Shown: positions 8,050 through 16,993 of the stretch, in pieces
Layout of the letters: each line of letters starts with the position of its first letter
Position numbering within the stretch: position 1 is the stretch's first letter
Assembly: GCF_015163075.1 (NCBI RefSeq)
Contig: NZ_JADDXU010000012.1
Coordinates: 124,001 to 188,000, forward strand
Length of the DNA: 64,000 nucleotides
From: Streptomyces justiciae
Lineage (GTDB): Bacteria > Actinomycetota > Actinomycetes > Streptomycetales > Streptomycetaceae
Direction: 5' to 3'
Program-made: the position numbers and the translations under genes
The notes under the pieces: generated by a model
Databases searched by the model: none
The model's input: the letters and a program-made list of their open reading frames with translations, nothing else
Told to the model about the DNA's origin: nothing

Positions 8050-10718
8050 TTCGCGGTGTCCGTGACCAGACGCTCGACGGCCTCGACGGCCTCGCCGATC
8101 GCGGCCGGGTTCTGGCCGCCGCCCTGCGCGACGTCCGGCTTGCCGCCACCGCCGCCGCCGAGGGTCTTGGCCGCCGTACGCACCAGGTCACCGGCCTTGA
8201 GACCGCGCTCGCGGGCGGCCTCGTTGGTGGCGATGACCGTCAGCGGCTTGCCGTTGACCGTGGTGAACAGGGCCACGACCGCGGCCCGTCCGCCCTGGAT
8301 GCGGCCGCGCACGTCGAGGACCAGCTTGCGCAGGTCGTCGGCGGTGGTGCCGTCCGGGACCTGGCCGGTCACCAGAGCGACACCGCGTACGTCCTTCGCG
8401 GACTCGGCGAGACCGGCCGCGGCCTGGAGGACCTTCTCCGCGCGGAACTTCTCGATCTCCTTCTCGGCGTCCTTCAGCTTGCCGAGCATCGCGGAGACCT
8501 TCTCCGGCAGTTCCTCCGGGCGGCCCTTGATCAGCTCCTGGAGCTGGGCGACGACCGTGTGCTCCCGGGCGAGGAAGTTGTACGCGTCGACACCGACGAG
8601 GGCCTCGATACGACGGACACCCGAGCCGATCGACGACTCGCCCAGCAGCTTGACCAGGCCGAGCTGCGAGGTGTTGTGGACGTGCGTGCCGCCGCACAGC
8701 TCCTTGGAGAAGTCGCCGATGGTGACGACACGGACCCGCTCGCCGTACTTCTCACCGAACTCGGCGATGGCGCCCTGCTTCTTCGCCTCGTCGATGCCCA
8801 TGACATCGGCGCGGACGTCGAGGTCGCGCGCGAGCACCTCGTTGATCTTCTGCTCGACGTCGGTCATCACGGCCGTGGGAACGGCGGACGGGGAGCCGAA
8901 GTCGAAGCGGAAGCGGCCGGGCTGGTTCTCGGAACCGGCCTGCGCGGCCGTCGGGCCGAGCGCGTCCCGCAGCGCCTGGTGGGTCAGGTGGGTGGCCGAG
9001 TGGGCGCGGGCGATGGCGGTACGGCGCCGGGCGTCGATCGACGCGTGCGCCTTGGCACCCACGGTGACCTCGCCGAACTGCACGACGCCCTTGTGGACGT
9101 ACACGCCCGGAACCGGCTTCTGGCAGTCGCGGATCTCGATGACGGCACCGGAGTCGACCTTGATCTTGCCGGTGTCGCCGATCTGGCCGCCGCCCTCGGC
9201 GTAGAACGGGGTGCGGTCGAGGACGATCTCGACCTCGTCGCCCTCGGTGGCCGCCGGGGAGGAGGCGCCGTCGACGAGGATGCCGACGATCGTGGACTCA
9301 CCCTCGGTGTCCGAGTAGCCGATGAACTCGGTCTCACCGGTCTTGTCCGCGATCTCGCGGTAGGCACCGGCACCGGCGTGGCCGGTCTTCTTGGCCTGGG
9401 CGTCGGCCTTGGCGCGCTCCCGCTGCTCCTTCATCAGGCGGCGGAAGCCGTCCTCGTCCACGGAGAGGCCCTGCTCGGCGGCCATCTCCAGGGTGAGGTC
9501 GATCGGGAAGCCCCAGGTGTCGTGGAGCAGGAACGCCTTGTCGCCGGCGAGGACCGTGCCACCGGAGGCCTTGGTCTCGGTGACGGCGGTGTCGAGGATG
9601 TTGGTGCCGGCCTTGAGCGTCTTGAGGAAGGCGTTCTCCTCGGCGAGGGCGACCTTCTCGATGCGCTCGCGGTCGGTGACGAGCTCGGGGTACTGCTGGC
9701 CCATCATGCCGATGACGGTGTCGATGAGGTCCAGGACGACCGGGCCGGTGGCGCCGAGCAGGCGCATGTTGCGGATGGCGCGGCGCATGATGCGGCGGAG
9801 CACATAGCCGCGGCCCTCGTTGCCGGGGGTCACGCCGTCGCCGATGAGCATCACCGACGTACGCATGTGGTCGGTGACCACGCGCAGGGAGACGTCCGAC
9901 TCGTGGGCGTCGCCGTAGGCCACGCCGGTCAGCTCGGTGGCCTTCTTGATGACGGCCATGGAGGTGTCGATCTCGTACATGTTCTGCACGCCCTGCAGAA
10001 TCATCGCGAGGCGCTCGAGGCCGAGGCCGGTGTCGATGTTCTTGCTGGGGAGCTCGCCGAGGATCTCGAAGTTGTCCTTGCCGATGCCCTCGCCGCGCTC
10101 GTACTGCATGAAGACGAGGTTCCAGATCTCCACGTACCGCTCGTCGTTGACGGCGGGGCCGCCCTCGACGCCGAACTCGGGGCCGCGGTCGTAGTTGATC
10201 TCGGAACAGGGGCCGCAGGGACCGGGGACGCCCATGGACCAGTAGTTGTCCTTCATGCCGAGGCGCTGGATGCGCTCCTTCGGCACGCCGACGACCTCGT
10301 GCCAGATGCGCTCGGCCTCGTCGTCCTCCAGGTAGACGGTGATCCAGAGCTTCTCGGGCTCCAGGCCGTAACCACCCTTGTCCTGGGGCGTGGTGAGCAG
10401 CTCCCAGGCGTACTTGATGGCGCCTTCCTTGAAGTAGTCGCCGAAGGAGAAGTTGCCGCACATCTGGAAGAACGTGCCGTGCCGGGTGGTCTTGCCGACC
10501 TCTTCGATGTCGGGCGTGCGCACGCACTTCTGCACGCTGGTCGCGCGCGCCCACGGCGGCTTGACCTCACCGAGGAAGTACGGCTTGAAGGGCACCATTC
10601 CGGCGGGGACCAGGAGCAGAGTCGGGTCGTCCGCGATGAGCGACGCCGAAGGGACGACGGTGTGACCGCGCTCCTCGTAGAAGCTCAGCCAGCGGCGGCG
10701 AATCTCGGCCGACTCCAT
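8046..10718 (-). CDS. alaS: Alanine--tRNA ligase
   Basis: AlaRS charges tRNA-Ala and edits mischarged Ser or Gly. The protein has 890 residues. The class II aminoacylation domain is at the N-terminus (EIRRRWLSFYEERGH, TSVQKCVRTPDIEEVG, HGTFFQMCGNFSFGDYFK). The editing domain carries HSATHLTHQALR and CGGTHVHNTSQLG, which supply the zinc ligands. The C-terminal DHHA1-type region ends with GGGGGGKPDVAQGGG. The ATG at 10718 shares one base with the stop of the upstream DUF6167 gene (TGATG), and the stop overlaps ruvX, so four genes appear coupled. Confidence 0.97.
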   Translation of the reverse strand: MESAEIRRRWLSFYEERGHTVVPSASLIADDPTLLLVPAGMVPFKPYFLGEVKPPWARATSVQKCVRTPDIEEVGKTTRHGTFFQMCGNFSFGDYFKEGAIKYAWELLTTPQDKGGYGLEPEKLWITVYLEDDEAERIWHEVVGVPKERIQRLGMKDNYWSMGVPGPCGPCSEINYDRGPEFGVEGGPAVNDERYVEIWNLVFMQYERGEGIGKDNFEILGELPSKNIDTGLGLERLAMILQGVQNMYEIDTSMAVIKKATELTGVAYGDAHESDVSLRVVTDHMRTSVMLIGDGVTPGNEGRGYVLRRIMRRAIRNMRLLGATGPVVLDLIDTVIGMMGQQYPELVTDRERIEKVALAEENAFLKTLKAGTNILDTAVTETKASGGTVLAGDKAFLLHDTWGFPIDLTLEMAAEQGLSVDEDGFRRLMKEQRERAKADAQAKKTGHAGAGAYREIADKTGETEFIGYSDTEGESTIVGILVDGASSPAATEGDEVEIVLDRTPFYAEGGGQIGDTGKIKVDSGAVIEIRDCQKPVPGVYVHKGVVQFGEVTVGAKAHASIDARRRTAIARAHSATHLTHQALRDALGPTAAQAGSENQPGRFRFDFGSPSAVPTAVMTDVEQKINEVLARDLDVRADVMGIDEAKKQGAIAEFGEKYGERVRVVTIGDFSKELCGGTHVHNTSQLGLVKLLGESSIGSGVRRIEALVGVDAYNFLAREHTVVAQLQELIKGRPEELPEKVSAMLGKLKDAEKEIEKFRAEKVLQAAAGLAESAKDVRGVALVTGQVPDGTTADDLRKLVLDVRGRIQGGRAAVVALFTTVNGKPLTVIATNEAARERGLKAGDLVRTAAKTLGGGGGGKPDVAQGGGQNPAAIGEAVEAVERLVTDTAK

Positions 10719-11071
10719 CAGTGGTCCTCATTCCGGTTGTACGAGTACGTCTGGTACGTCGATCCCTCGACGTACTTGTGGTTGTTGCGGTTCTCGATGG
10801 CGGCGAACCGCCGGGGCGCGGGGAGTTCGGGGTCCGCGTTGATGCCCAGCGCCTCCCCCAGCTCTTCCTCCCGCTGGGCCATGTTGTCGCGGACGTCGAG
10901 CGCGAAGCCGACCGCACGGTCCTTGAGCCTGTGCCCGGCCTCGATCGCCTTGTTCGTCGCAGCGACGGCGAGGTGCTCCGGGGTCAGCTGCTTCAGCTTG
11001 CGGTTGACCTTGGTGGTGGCCCACACACCGGCGGCGACGCCCGTGCTGAACCAGAAGGTACGGCGGAACAT
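10718..11071 (-). CDS. Small membrane-associated DUF6167-like protein
   Basis: The protein has 117 residues: MFRRTFWFSTGVAAGVWATTK at the N-terminus forms one short membrane segment, followed by a basic helix (VNRKLKQLTPEHLAV) and an acidic, Asn/Tyr-rich tail (SYNRNEDH). I recognise this from memory as the actinobacterial DUF6167 family, which has no known function. Its neighbours, a DUF948 protein upstream and alaS downstream, are close enough for one transcript (11-base and 1-base junctions). Its role is open; a link to envelope or division proteins is only a guess from the company it keeps. Confidence 0.85.
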   Translation of the reverse strand: MFRRTFWFSTGVAAGVWATTKVNRKLKQLTPEHLAVAATNKAIEAGHRLKDRAVGFALDVRDNMAQREEELGEALGINADPELPAPRRFAAIENRNNHKYVEGSTYQTYSYNRNEDH

Positions 11072-11082
11072 CTGAGTGGCTC

Positions 11083-11517
11083 CTACTTTCCCCGGTTCTT
11101 CCGCCGCGCGGCCGGCACGGTGCGCCCCACGATCACGGTACGCCGGGGCGCCTTGGCGGGCACGTCCTCGTCCTTGCGGCCCGCGAGTGCCCGGCGCACG
11201 CCGTAGCCGAAGGCCGCGACCTTGACCAGCGGGCCGCCGAAGGTGGAGGCGACCGTCGTGGAGAGCGCGGAGGCGTTGGAGGTGACCTCCTGGACGTCGG
11301 AGGCGATCGCGTCGACCCGGTCGATCTGGGTCTGCGCGGAGCGCACCGCCGAGGAGGCGTCCGCGAGGAGCGGGACGGCCTGGTCGGTCACGTCCGCCAC
11401 CAGCTTGGTGGTCGCCCTGAGCGTCTGGGCCAGCCTCGCCAGCGCGACGGCGAGGAAGGAGACCAGGATCGCCCAGAAGACGGCCACCAGGATGCCGGCC
11501 ACCTCTCCACCGGACAC
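11083..11517 (-). CDS. DUF948-like single-pass membrane protein
   Basis: The protein has 144 residues from the GTG at 11517 (VSGGEVAGIL), which has a GGGAG ribosome site 9 bases upstream. The N-terminal membrane helix is VAGILVAVFWAILVSFLAVALA. It is followed by a long amphipathic, coiled-coil-like stretch (residues 30-90, rich in Val, Ala, Asp and Ser with a DVTDQAVPLLADASSAVRSA pattern), then a basic tail ending RTVPAARRKNRGK. This matches DUF948 proteins, which resemble methyl-accepting or division-associated coils but are uncharacterised. It heads the DUF948-DUF6167-alaS-ruvX run and is divergent from the STAND ATPase. Confidence 0.85.
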   Translation of the reverse strand: MSGGEVAGILVAVFWAILVSFLAVALARLAQTLRATTKLVADVTDQAVPLLADASSAVRSAQTQIDRVDAIASDVQEVTSNASALSTTVASTFGGPLVKVAAFGYGVRRALAGRKDEDVPAKAPRRTVIVGRTVPAARRKNRGK

Positions 11518-11686
11518 TGCGCACCCGCTCCCGTATACGTGCTCTGAACATCGGAACCCAAAAAACAAGTGGCCCGAGCCTATCGCGCCGCGGGTGGCAC
11601 TCCGCACCGGTATTACCGTCCGCGCGCAGCGGACTTGGGCGAAGCGATTGTACGGAGTGATTACGGTTGAGTACGCTCCGTGTTCC

Positions 11687-13834
11687 ATGCGGGATGATCG
11701 GCTCAGCGACGGCAATCTGCCTCTCGAACTGGACGCGTTCGTGGGCCGCACGGCCGAACTCGCCGCGCTGTCCCGACTGCTGGAGACCTCGCGTCTGGTG
11801 ACCGTCACCGGCGCCGGCGGGGTCGGCAAGTCCCGGCTGGCGGCGCGGGCCGCGCTCGGTGCGAGGGCGGCGTGGCGGGTTGAGCTGGCGGCGGTGCGTG
11901 ATCCGGAGTTCGTGGACTACGCGGTCGTGGACGCGCTGGGGCTGACGGACCACACCACGCGGCTGCCGCGCGAGACGCTGCTCGCGTATCTGGGCGAGCC
12001 GGGGCGTCAACTCCTGCTGGTCCTCGACGGGTTCGAGCATCTCGTCGAGGCCTGCGCGGAGCTGGTGACCGACCTGTTGAGCCGGGTGCCGGGGCTCACC
12101 GTGCTCGCCGTGGGCCGCAGGCCGCTGTCGGTGCCGGGCGAGCGGGTGTTCGCGCTGGCGCCGCTCGGCGAGGACGAGGCCGTGGAGCTCTTCGTCGACC
12201 GGGCGGGGCAGCAGGGCGTGGACGTCGGTGACGATCCCGACGTGCGCGAGCTGTGCCGGCGGCTGGACGGCATCCCGCTCGCCGTCGAGCTGGCGGCGGG
12301 TCGGCTGCGGGCCCTGTCCCCCGCCCAGCTGCTGGCCCGGTTCGAGGACCGGTTCCGGCTGCTGACGGGGGCGGCCCACGGCTCCCCGGCGCGGCACCGG
12401 ACCCTGCGCACCGCGATCGGCTGGAGCCACGAGCTGTGCACGCCCGAGGAGCGGCTGCTGTGGTCGCGGCTGTCGGTGTTCGCCGGGCCGTTCGATCTGG
12501 AGGCCGTGGAGTACGTGTGCAGCGGCAACGGTCTGGCCGAGCAGGACGTCCTCGAGGTGCTGACGGAGCTGCTCGCGCAGTCCGTGGTCGGGCGCGAGGA
12601 GACCGCGACCGGGGTGCGCTACCGGATGCTGGACACGGTCCGGGCCTACGGCGAGGACTGGCTGGAGGCGACTGGGGACGCGGACCGGCTGCGCCGGCGG
12701 CACCGCGACTGGTATCTGGGCCTGGCCACCTGGTGCGAGCTGGACTGGTTCTCGCCGCGCCAGGGCGAGGTGGCCGCGCGGATCGAGGCGGAGCTGCCGA
12801 ATCTGCGCTGTGCGCTGGAGCGCTGCCTGGCCGACCCGGAGGAGGCGTACCTGGGGCAGTACCTCGCGGGCTCCCTCTGGTTCTACTGGGCCGGCTGCGG
12901 GCGGCTGTCGGAGGGCCGGCACTGGCTGGAGCAGTCCGTGCAGCTGGAGTCCGACCACGAGCTGTCCCGGCTGAAGGCGCTGTGGGTGCTGGGCTATGTC
13001 GCGATCCTCCAGGGCGACAAGGTGCCCGCGCTGGCCGCGCTCCAGGAGTGCCGGGAGGAGGCGGAGCGCTCGGCCAACGCGACGGCGATCGCGTACGCCG
13101 AGCATCGCACCGGCTGCCTGGCCCTGGTCACGGACGACATGCCCCGCGCAGAAACGCTGCTGCGCTCGGCGCTGGAGCGCTACCAGGAGATCGGCGAGCT
13201 CAACAGCAACGTCCTGATGGGCCAGGTCGAGCTGGCGATGACCCGGGCCTTCCAAGGGGATCTGCCGGAGGCCGTGAAGCTGTGCGAGGACGTCCGCCGG
13301 GTCTGCGAGGACCACGGCGAGCGCTGGACCAGGTCGTACGCCTTGTACGTGCTGGCGTACGCGGCCTGGACCGAGGGGGACCTGGCCGGCGCCCGTGAGC
13401 TGCTGACCGACTGCCTGGGTGCCGCGCACGCCTTCAGCGATCTGCTGGGCTCGGTGCTGTCGATCGAGCTGCTGGCCCTGGTCACGGCCGCCCGGGGCGA
13501 GGCCGGGGATGCCGCCGAGGCGGCGGTGCTGCAGGGGGCGGCGGGCGCGCTGTGGCCCTCGGTGGGGCTGCCGCTGTTCGGGTCCGCGTACTACAACGGC
13601 CCGCACGAGCTGTGCGAGGCGACGGCCCGGGAGCGGCTGGGCGACGAGCGGTACGAGGAGTGCGTACGGCAGGGGGCCGGGCTCGACCGGGAGGCCGCGG
13701 TGGCCAGGGCGCTGGGGCGGCCGCCGGCGCCGCTGCCCGGCCCGCACGGACAGGCCCGGCATGCGCGCGGGCCCGTCACCATGCACGAACCCGCCGCCTC
13801 CCGCGCCCGGAAGGGCGGGGAGACGGCGGGCTGA
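11687..13834 (+). CDS. STAND-type (NB-ARC/AfsR-like) ATPase with TPR region, no DNA-binding domain
   Basis: The protein has 715 residues. P-loop VTGAGGVGKSRLA is at residues 40-52, Walker B-like LLLVLDGFEHL is near 110, and a GLPLA-type motif reads GIPLAVELAAGRLRALSP. A winged-helix-like region follows (RTAIGWSHELCTPEERLLWSRLSVF) and residues about 430-640 form helical repeats of TPR type (LKALWVLGYVAILQGD and similar units). The architecture matches the ATPase and TPR parts of AfsR/LuxR-LAL regulators, but neither an N-terminal winged helix nor a C-terminal LuxR HTH is present. It may need a partner to reach DNA. The ATG at 11687 is chosen because the conserved fold starts just after it; an upstream in-frame GTG near 11666 is possible. 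Confidence 0.85.
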   Translation: MRDDRLSDGNLPLELDAFVGRTAELAALSRLLETSRLVTVTGAGGVGKSRLAARAALGARAAWRVELAAVRDPEFVDYAVVDALGLTDHTTRLPRETLLAYLGEPGRQLLLVLDGFEHLVEACAELVTDLLSRVPGLTVLAVGRRPLSVPGERVFALAPLGEDEAVELFVDRAGQQGVDVGDDPDVRELCRRLDGIPLAVELAAGRLRALSPAQLLARFEDRFRLLTGAAHGSPARHRTLRTAIGWSHELCTPEERLLWSRLSVFAGPFDLEAVEYVCSGNGLAEQDVLEVLTELLAQSVVGREETATGVRYRMLDTVRAYGEDWLEATGDADRLRRRHRDWYLGLATWCELDWFSPRQGEVAARIEAELPNLRCALERCLADPEEAYLGQYLAGSLWFYWAGCGRLSEGRHWLEQSVQLESDHELSRLKALWVLGYVAILQGDKVPALAALQECREEAERSANATAIAYAEHRTGCLALVTDDMPRAETLLRSALERYQEIGELNSNVLMGQVELAMTRAFQGDLPEAVKLCEDVRRVCEDHGERWTRSYALYVLAYAAWTEGDLAGARELLTDCLGAAHAFSDLLGSVLSIELLALVTAARGEAGDAAEAAVLQGAAGALWPSVGLPLFGSAYYNGPHELCEATARERLGDERYEECVRQGAGLDREAAVARALGRPPAPLPGPHGQARHARGPVTMHEPAASRARKGGETAG

Positions 13835-13864
13835 GGTGGTGCGTGTCCTACGGCCTGCTGGTGA

Positions 13865-14479
13865 TCAGCGGGCGTAGTACTCGACGACGAGCTGCTCGTC
13901 GCAGATCACCGGGATCTCCTTGCGGTTCGGCTCACGGTCCAGGCGGAACGCCAGGGCCTTGAGGTTCACCTGGAGGTAGCGCGGGGTCTCACCCTCGGGG
14001 GCGAAGCCGCCCTCGCGGGCGATGGAGAAGAGGGTCTTCTCGCGGCTGCGCTCACGGACCATCACGACGTCGTCGGGACGGACGCGGAAGGACGGCTTGT
14101 CGACCTTCTGGCCGTTGACCTCGATGTGGCCGTGCACGACCATCTGACGGGCCTGGTAGATGGTGCGGGCGATGCCCGAACGCAGGACCAGGGCGTCGAG
14201 ACGGCGCTCGAGCTCGACGATCAGGGCCTCACCGGTCTTGCCCTGCACCTTGGAGGCACGCTCGTAGGCGCGGACCAGCTGGCGCTCGGAGATGTCGTAC
14301 TGCGCGCGCAGACGCTGCTTCTCCAGCAGACGGACCTTGTAGTCCGAGTTCTGCTTGCGGCCACGGCCGTGCTCACCCGGCGGGTAGGGACGGGCCTCGA
14401 AGTACTTGACGGCCTTCGGGGTCAGCGCGATGCCGAGGGCACGCGACTTCTTGACCTTGGGGCGGGACTGGTTCGCCAC
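13865..14479 (-). CDS. rpsD: 30S ribosomal protein S4
   Basis: S4 binds 16S rRNA early in 30S assembly. The 204-residue protein shows KYFEARPYPPGEHGRGR, YDISERQLVRAYERA, and the S4 RNA-binding domain RLDALVLRSGIARTIYQARQ followed by VVHGHIEVNGQKVD. There are no N-terminal cysteines, so this is the zinc-free form. It stands alone rather than inside the alpha operon, as I recall for Streptomyces. It is preceded by a 295-bp leader containing several strong hairpins and runs tail to tail into the STAND ATPase gene with a 30-base gap. Confidence 0.97.
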   Translation of the reverse strand: MANQSRPKVKKSRALGIALTPKAVKYFEARPYPPGEHGRGRKQNSDYKVRLLEKQRLRAQYDISERQLVRAYERASKVQGKTGEALIVELERRLDALVLRSGIARTIYQARQMVVHGHIEVNGQKVDKPSFRVRPDDVVMVRERSREKTLFSIAREGGFAPEGETPRYLQVNLKALAFRLDREPNRKEIPVICDEQLVVEYYAR

Positions 14480-14774
14480 AATCTCTCATTTCTCAGTGTT
14501 CGGCTCGTCAGGGTTGAGGGAGGTCGCATCCGCAGCCGGGGAAACCCTCCGGGTCCGTTGCCGGGCCTGGTGGGCAGCCGCTCCCTGGTCTGGGCACATA
14601 CGTGCAGCACGCGAGTGGCCCACCGACCGGTCTCACCCTGCGGTGAGTGGTGGTGGGCGGCCCGCGACACCATTCGAACGGTGCGCGACGCTCCTGGAAC
14701 CCACTGGGGGTTCCGGCTGACCGTCCCGTTCTGACTGCACGGGACACAGCACTTCGAGGGATTCTACAGGCTGC
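14480..14774 (-). promoter_or_regulatory. Structured 5' leader of rpsD
   Basis: The gap between the rarA stop and the rpsD start is 295 bases. It contains perfect or near-perfect hairpins at 14632-14647 (CTCACC/GGTGAG), 14663-14687 (a long palindrome centred on TTCGAA), 14696-14714 (GGAACCC/GGGTTCC) and 14723-14745 (GTCCCGT/ACGGGAC). The last one may end rarA transcription. On the minus strand TAGAAT at about 14757-14762 could be a -10 box. S4 represses its own synthesis through leader RNA in other bacteria, so an autoregulatory role is a reasonable inference, not shown here. Confidence 0.45.
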
Positions 14775-16136
14775 TCAGGACCGCTTGCGACCGAGGTGCT
14801 TGCGGGTCCACTCGACGGCGTCCGCGTACCGCGCCTCCGCGCCGTGCCGGGTCGGGGCGTAGTACTCGCGGTCCTTGAGGGCGTCCGGGGCGTACTGCTG
14901 CTCGGCGATGCCCTCGGGCAGGTCGTGCGGGTACACGTACCCCTGGGCGTGGCCGAGCTTGGCGGCGCCCTTGTAGTGCCCGTCGCGCAGATGGGGCGGC
15001 ACGGAGCCGGCCAGTCCCTTGCGTACGTCCTCCATGGCGGCGCCGATCGCCATGGTCGCGGAGTTGGACTTGGGGGCCAGCGCGAGGGCGATGGTGGCGT
15101 GGCTGAGGGTGAGGGCGGCCTCGGGGAAGCCGATCATGGCGACGGCCTGGGCGGCGGCGACGGCTATGGGGAGGGCGTTGGGGTCGGCCAGGCCGATGTC
15201 CTCGCTCGCGGAGATCATCAGCCGCCGGGCGATGAAGCGGGGGTCCTCGCCGGCCTCGATCATGCGGGCGAGGTAGTGCAGCGCCGCGTCGACGTCGGAG
15301 CCGCGGATGGACTTGATGAGGGCGCTGGCGACGTCGTAGTGCTGGTCGCCGTCGCGGTCGTACTTCACCGCGGCGCGGTCGACGGTCTCCTCCAGGGTCT
15401 GGAGGGAGATCTCGGCCTCGCCCTTGTCGAGCGCGGCCCCGGCAGCCGCCTCCAGGGCGGTGAGCGCGCGGCGGGCGTCGCCGCCGGCGATCCGCAGCAG
15501 GTGGTCCTCGGTGTCCTCGGGGAGTCCGACGGCGTCCTTCAGGCCGCGTTCGTCGCTCAGCGCGCGCTTCAGGAGCCCGCGCACGTCGTCGTCGGTGAGC
15601 GGTTCGAGGGTGAGCAGGAGGGAGCGGGAGAGCAGCGGGGAGATCACCGAGAAGTACGGGTTCTCGGTGGTCGCCGCGATCAGCGTGACCCAGCGGTTCT
15701 CGACGGCGGGGAGCAGGGAGTCCTGCTGGGCCTTGCTGAAGCGGTGGATCTCGTCGAGGAAGAGGACGGTCTCCTTGCCGTATCCCCCGGTGGCGCGGCG
15801 GGCGCCGTCGATGACCGCGCGGACCTCCTTGACGCCCGCGGTGATCGCCGACAGTTCGACGAAGCGCTTGTTGGTGGCCTTGGAGACGACGTAGGCGAGG
15901 GTCGTCTTGCCGGTGCCGGGCGGGCCCCACAGGATCACCGAGGACGGCCCGGCCGGTCCGCCCGCGCCCTCGCCGACCAGGCGGCGCAGGGGTGAGCCGG
16001 GCTTCAGCAGGTGCTGCTGGCCCACCACCTCGTCGAGGGTGCGCGGGCGCATCCGCACCGCCAGGGGGCTCCCGGCGGGGTCCTTCTCCTGGCGGTCTTC
16101 GGCGGCGGCGGTGAACAGATCGGGCTCCACGTCCAA
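14775..16136 (-). CDS. rarA: Replication-associated recombination protein A (RarA/MgsA AAA+ ATPase)
   Basis: RarA is a clamp-loader-like AAA+ ATPase that acts at stalled forks and single-strand gaps. The 453-residue protein shows RMRPRTLDEVVGQQHLL, Walker A LWGPPGTGKTTLA, Walker B TVLFLDEIHRFSKAQQD, sensor 1 LIAATTENPYF and the C-terminal RarA tetramerisation region (SEDIGLADPNALPIAVAAA, YVYPHDLPEGIAEQQYAPD). It is a monocistronic-looking minus-strand gene ahead of the rpsD leader. Confidence 0.95.
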   Translation of the reverse strand: MDVEPDLFTAAAEDRQEKDPAGSPLAVRMRPRTLDEVVGQQHLLKPGSPLRRLVGEGAGGPAGPSSVILWGPPGTGKTTLAYVVSKATNKRFVELSAITAGVKEVRAVIDGARRATGGYGKETVLFLDEIHRFSKAQQDSLLPAVENRWVTLIAATTENPYFSVISPLLSRSLLLTLEPLTDDDVRGLLKRALSDERGLKDAVGLPEDTEDHLLRIAGGDARRALTALEAAAGAALDKGEAEISLQTLEETVDRAAVKYDRDGDQHYDVASALIKSIRGSDVDAALHYLARMIEAGEDPRFIARRLMISASEDIGLADPNALPIAVAAAQAVAMIGFPEAALTLSHATIALALAPKSNSATMAIGAAMEDVRKGLAGSVPPHLRDGHYKGAAKLGHAQGYVYPHDLPEGIAEQQYAPDALKDREYYAPTRHGAEARYADAVEWTRKHLGRKRS

Positions 16137-16190
16137 AACCCTAAATCACCGCACTGACAGTCGGTCCGGGCCCCGAGGGAGCCAGGCCGG

Positions 16191-16847
16191 TCAGCTGGTC
16201 CAGAAGTCCCACCAGCGCGTCAGGATCAGCATGCCGATGATGCCGATGTGCAGGACCGGCAGGACCCAGGTGAACTCGCCGAAGAAGCTCTTCAGCCAGC
16301 TCGGGGCGGGCAGGAAGCCGTTGCGCACGTTGAACGAGGTGACGTACCAGAACATGATGATCGTCGCGACCCAGGCCAGGCAGCACCACAGGCACAGGGC
16401 GTTGATGCGGTACAGCGACTGGAACATCAGCCAGGCGCAGAACGAGACACCGAAGAGCGTGCCGGCGTTGAAGGTCAGCCAGTACCAGCGCGGGAAGCGG
16501 GCCCGGGCGAGCAGGCTCATGCCGACGCAGATGACGATGCCGTAGGCGACGAGACCGAGCATCGGGTTGGGGAAGCCGAAGACGGCGGCCTGCTTGGACT
16601 CCATGACGCTGCCGCAGGAGACCACGGGGTTCAGGCTGCACCCGGGGGTGAAGGTCTTGCCCTCGACCTTGGCCTCGAGCAGCTTGAACTTGTCGATCGT
16701 GATGACCCACGCGGCGAGCAGGCCGGCCGCGCCGGTGAGGACCAGCAGCACCGCGAAGGCGCGGCTGCCTCCCGCCGACCGTGGCTCGCCGGCCGCGCGA
16801 TCGGGCTCTGGCACGGTGGAGACGCTCTTGACTGTGGTCTTGCTCAT
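16191..16847 (-). CDS. Vitamin K epoxide reductase family membrane protein
   Basis: VKOR homologues reoxidise DsbA-like thiol oxidases in actinobacteria using quinone. The 218-residue protein has about five membrane helices. The active-site CxxC is CLWC at residues 152-155, and the loop cysteine pair sits at about residues 70 and 78 (FTPGCSLNPVVSCGSVM). The ATG at 16847 (MSKTTVKS) is preferred; an alternative ATG at 16898 would add a basic, non-conserved extension. The 146-bp space to the divergent ABC ATPase gene must contain both promoters. I see no dedicated thioredoxin partner next to it. Confidence 0.9.
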   Translation of the reverse strand: MSKTTVKSVSTVPEPDRAAGEPRSAGGSRAFAVLLVLTGAAGLLAAWVITIDKFKLLEAKVEGKTFTPGCSLNPVVSCGSVMESKQAAVFGFPNPMLGLVAYGIVICVGMSLLARARFPRWYWLTFNAGTLFGVSFCAWLMFQSLYRINALCLWCCLAWVATIIMFWYVTSFNVRNGFLPAPSWLKSFFGEFTWVLPVLHIGIIGMLILTRWWDFWTS

Positions 16848-16993
16848 CACGCCGATTCCGTCTGCTTGAGAGTTGGACCTTCTTCGGGCGAGGGCCATTG
16901 TGCCGTACACGAGCCCTTGTCCACCGTTCGGTGGACATAAGGAAGTACGCACGGTCGTCCCTGAACGTTCGGTTCCGGCCGAGCCTCGAAAAC

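Noticed and set aside
8559..11075. An 838-residue plus-strand open frame antisense to alaS
   Set aside because: Its sequence is Val/Gly/Asp/Leu/Ala-rich with no motif, a typical antisense mirror of a codon-biased gene; alaS on the other strand is certain.
10718..13786. A 1022-residue minus-strand open frame across the STAND ATPase gene
   Set aside because: It is a high-GC shadow: only the last 117 residues (10718-11071) have protein-like composition, and the rest is Arg/Pro/Gln-rich antisense to a clear ATPase gene.
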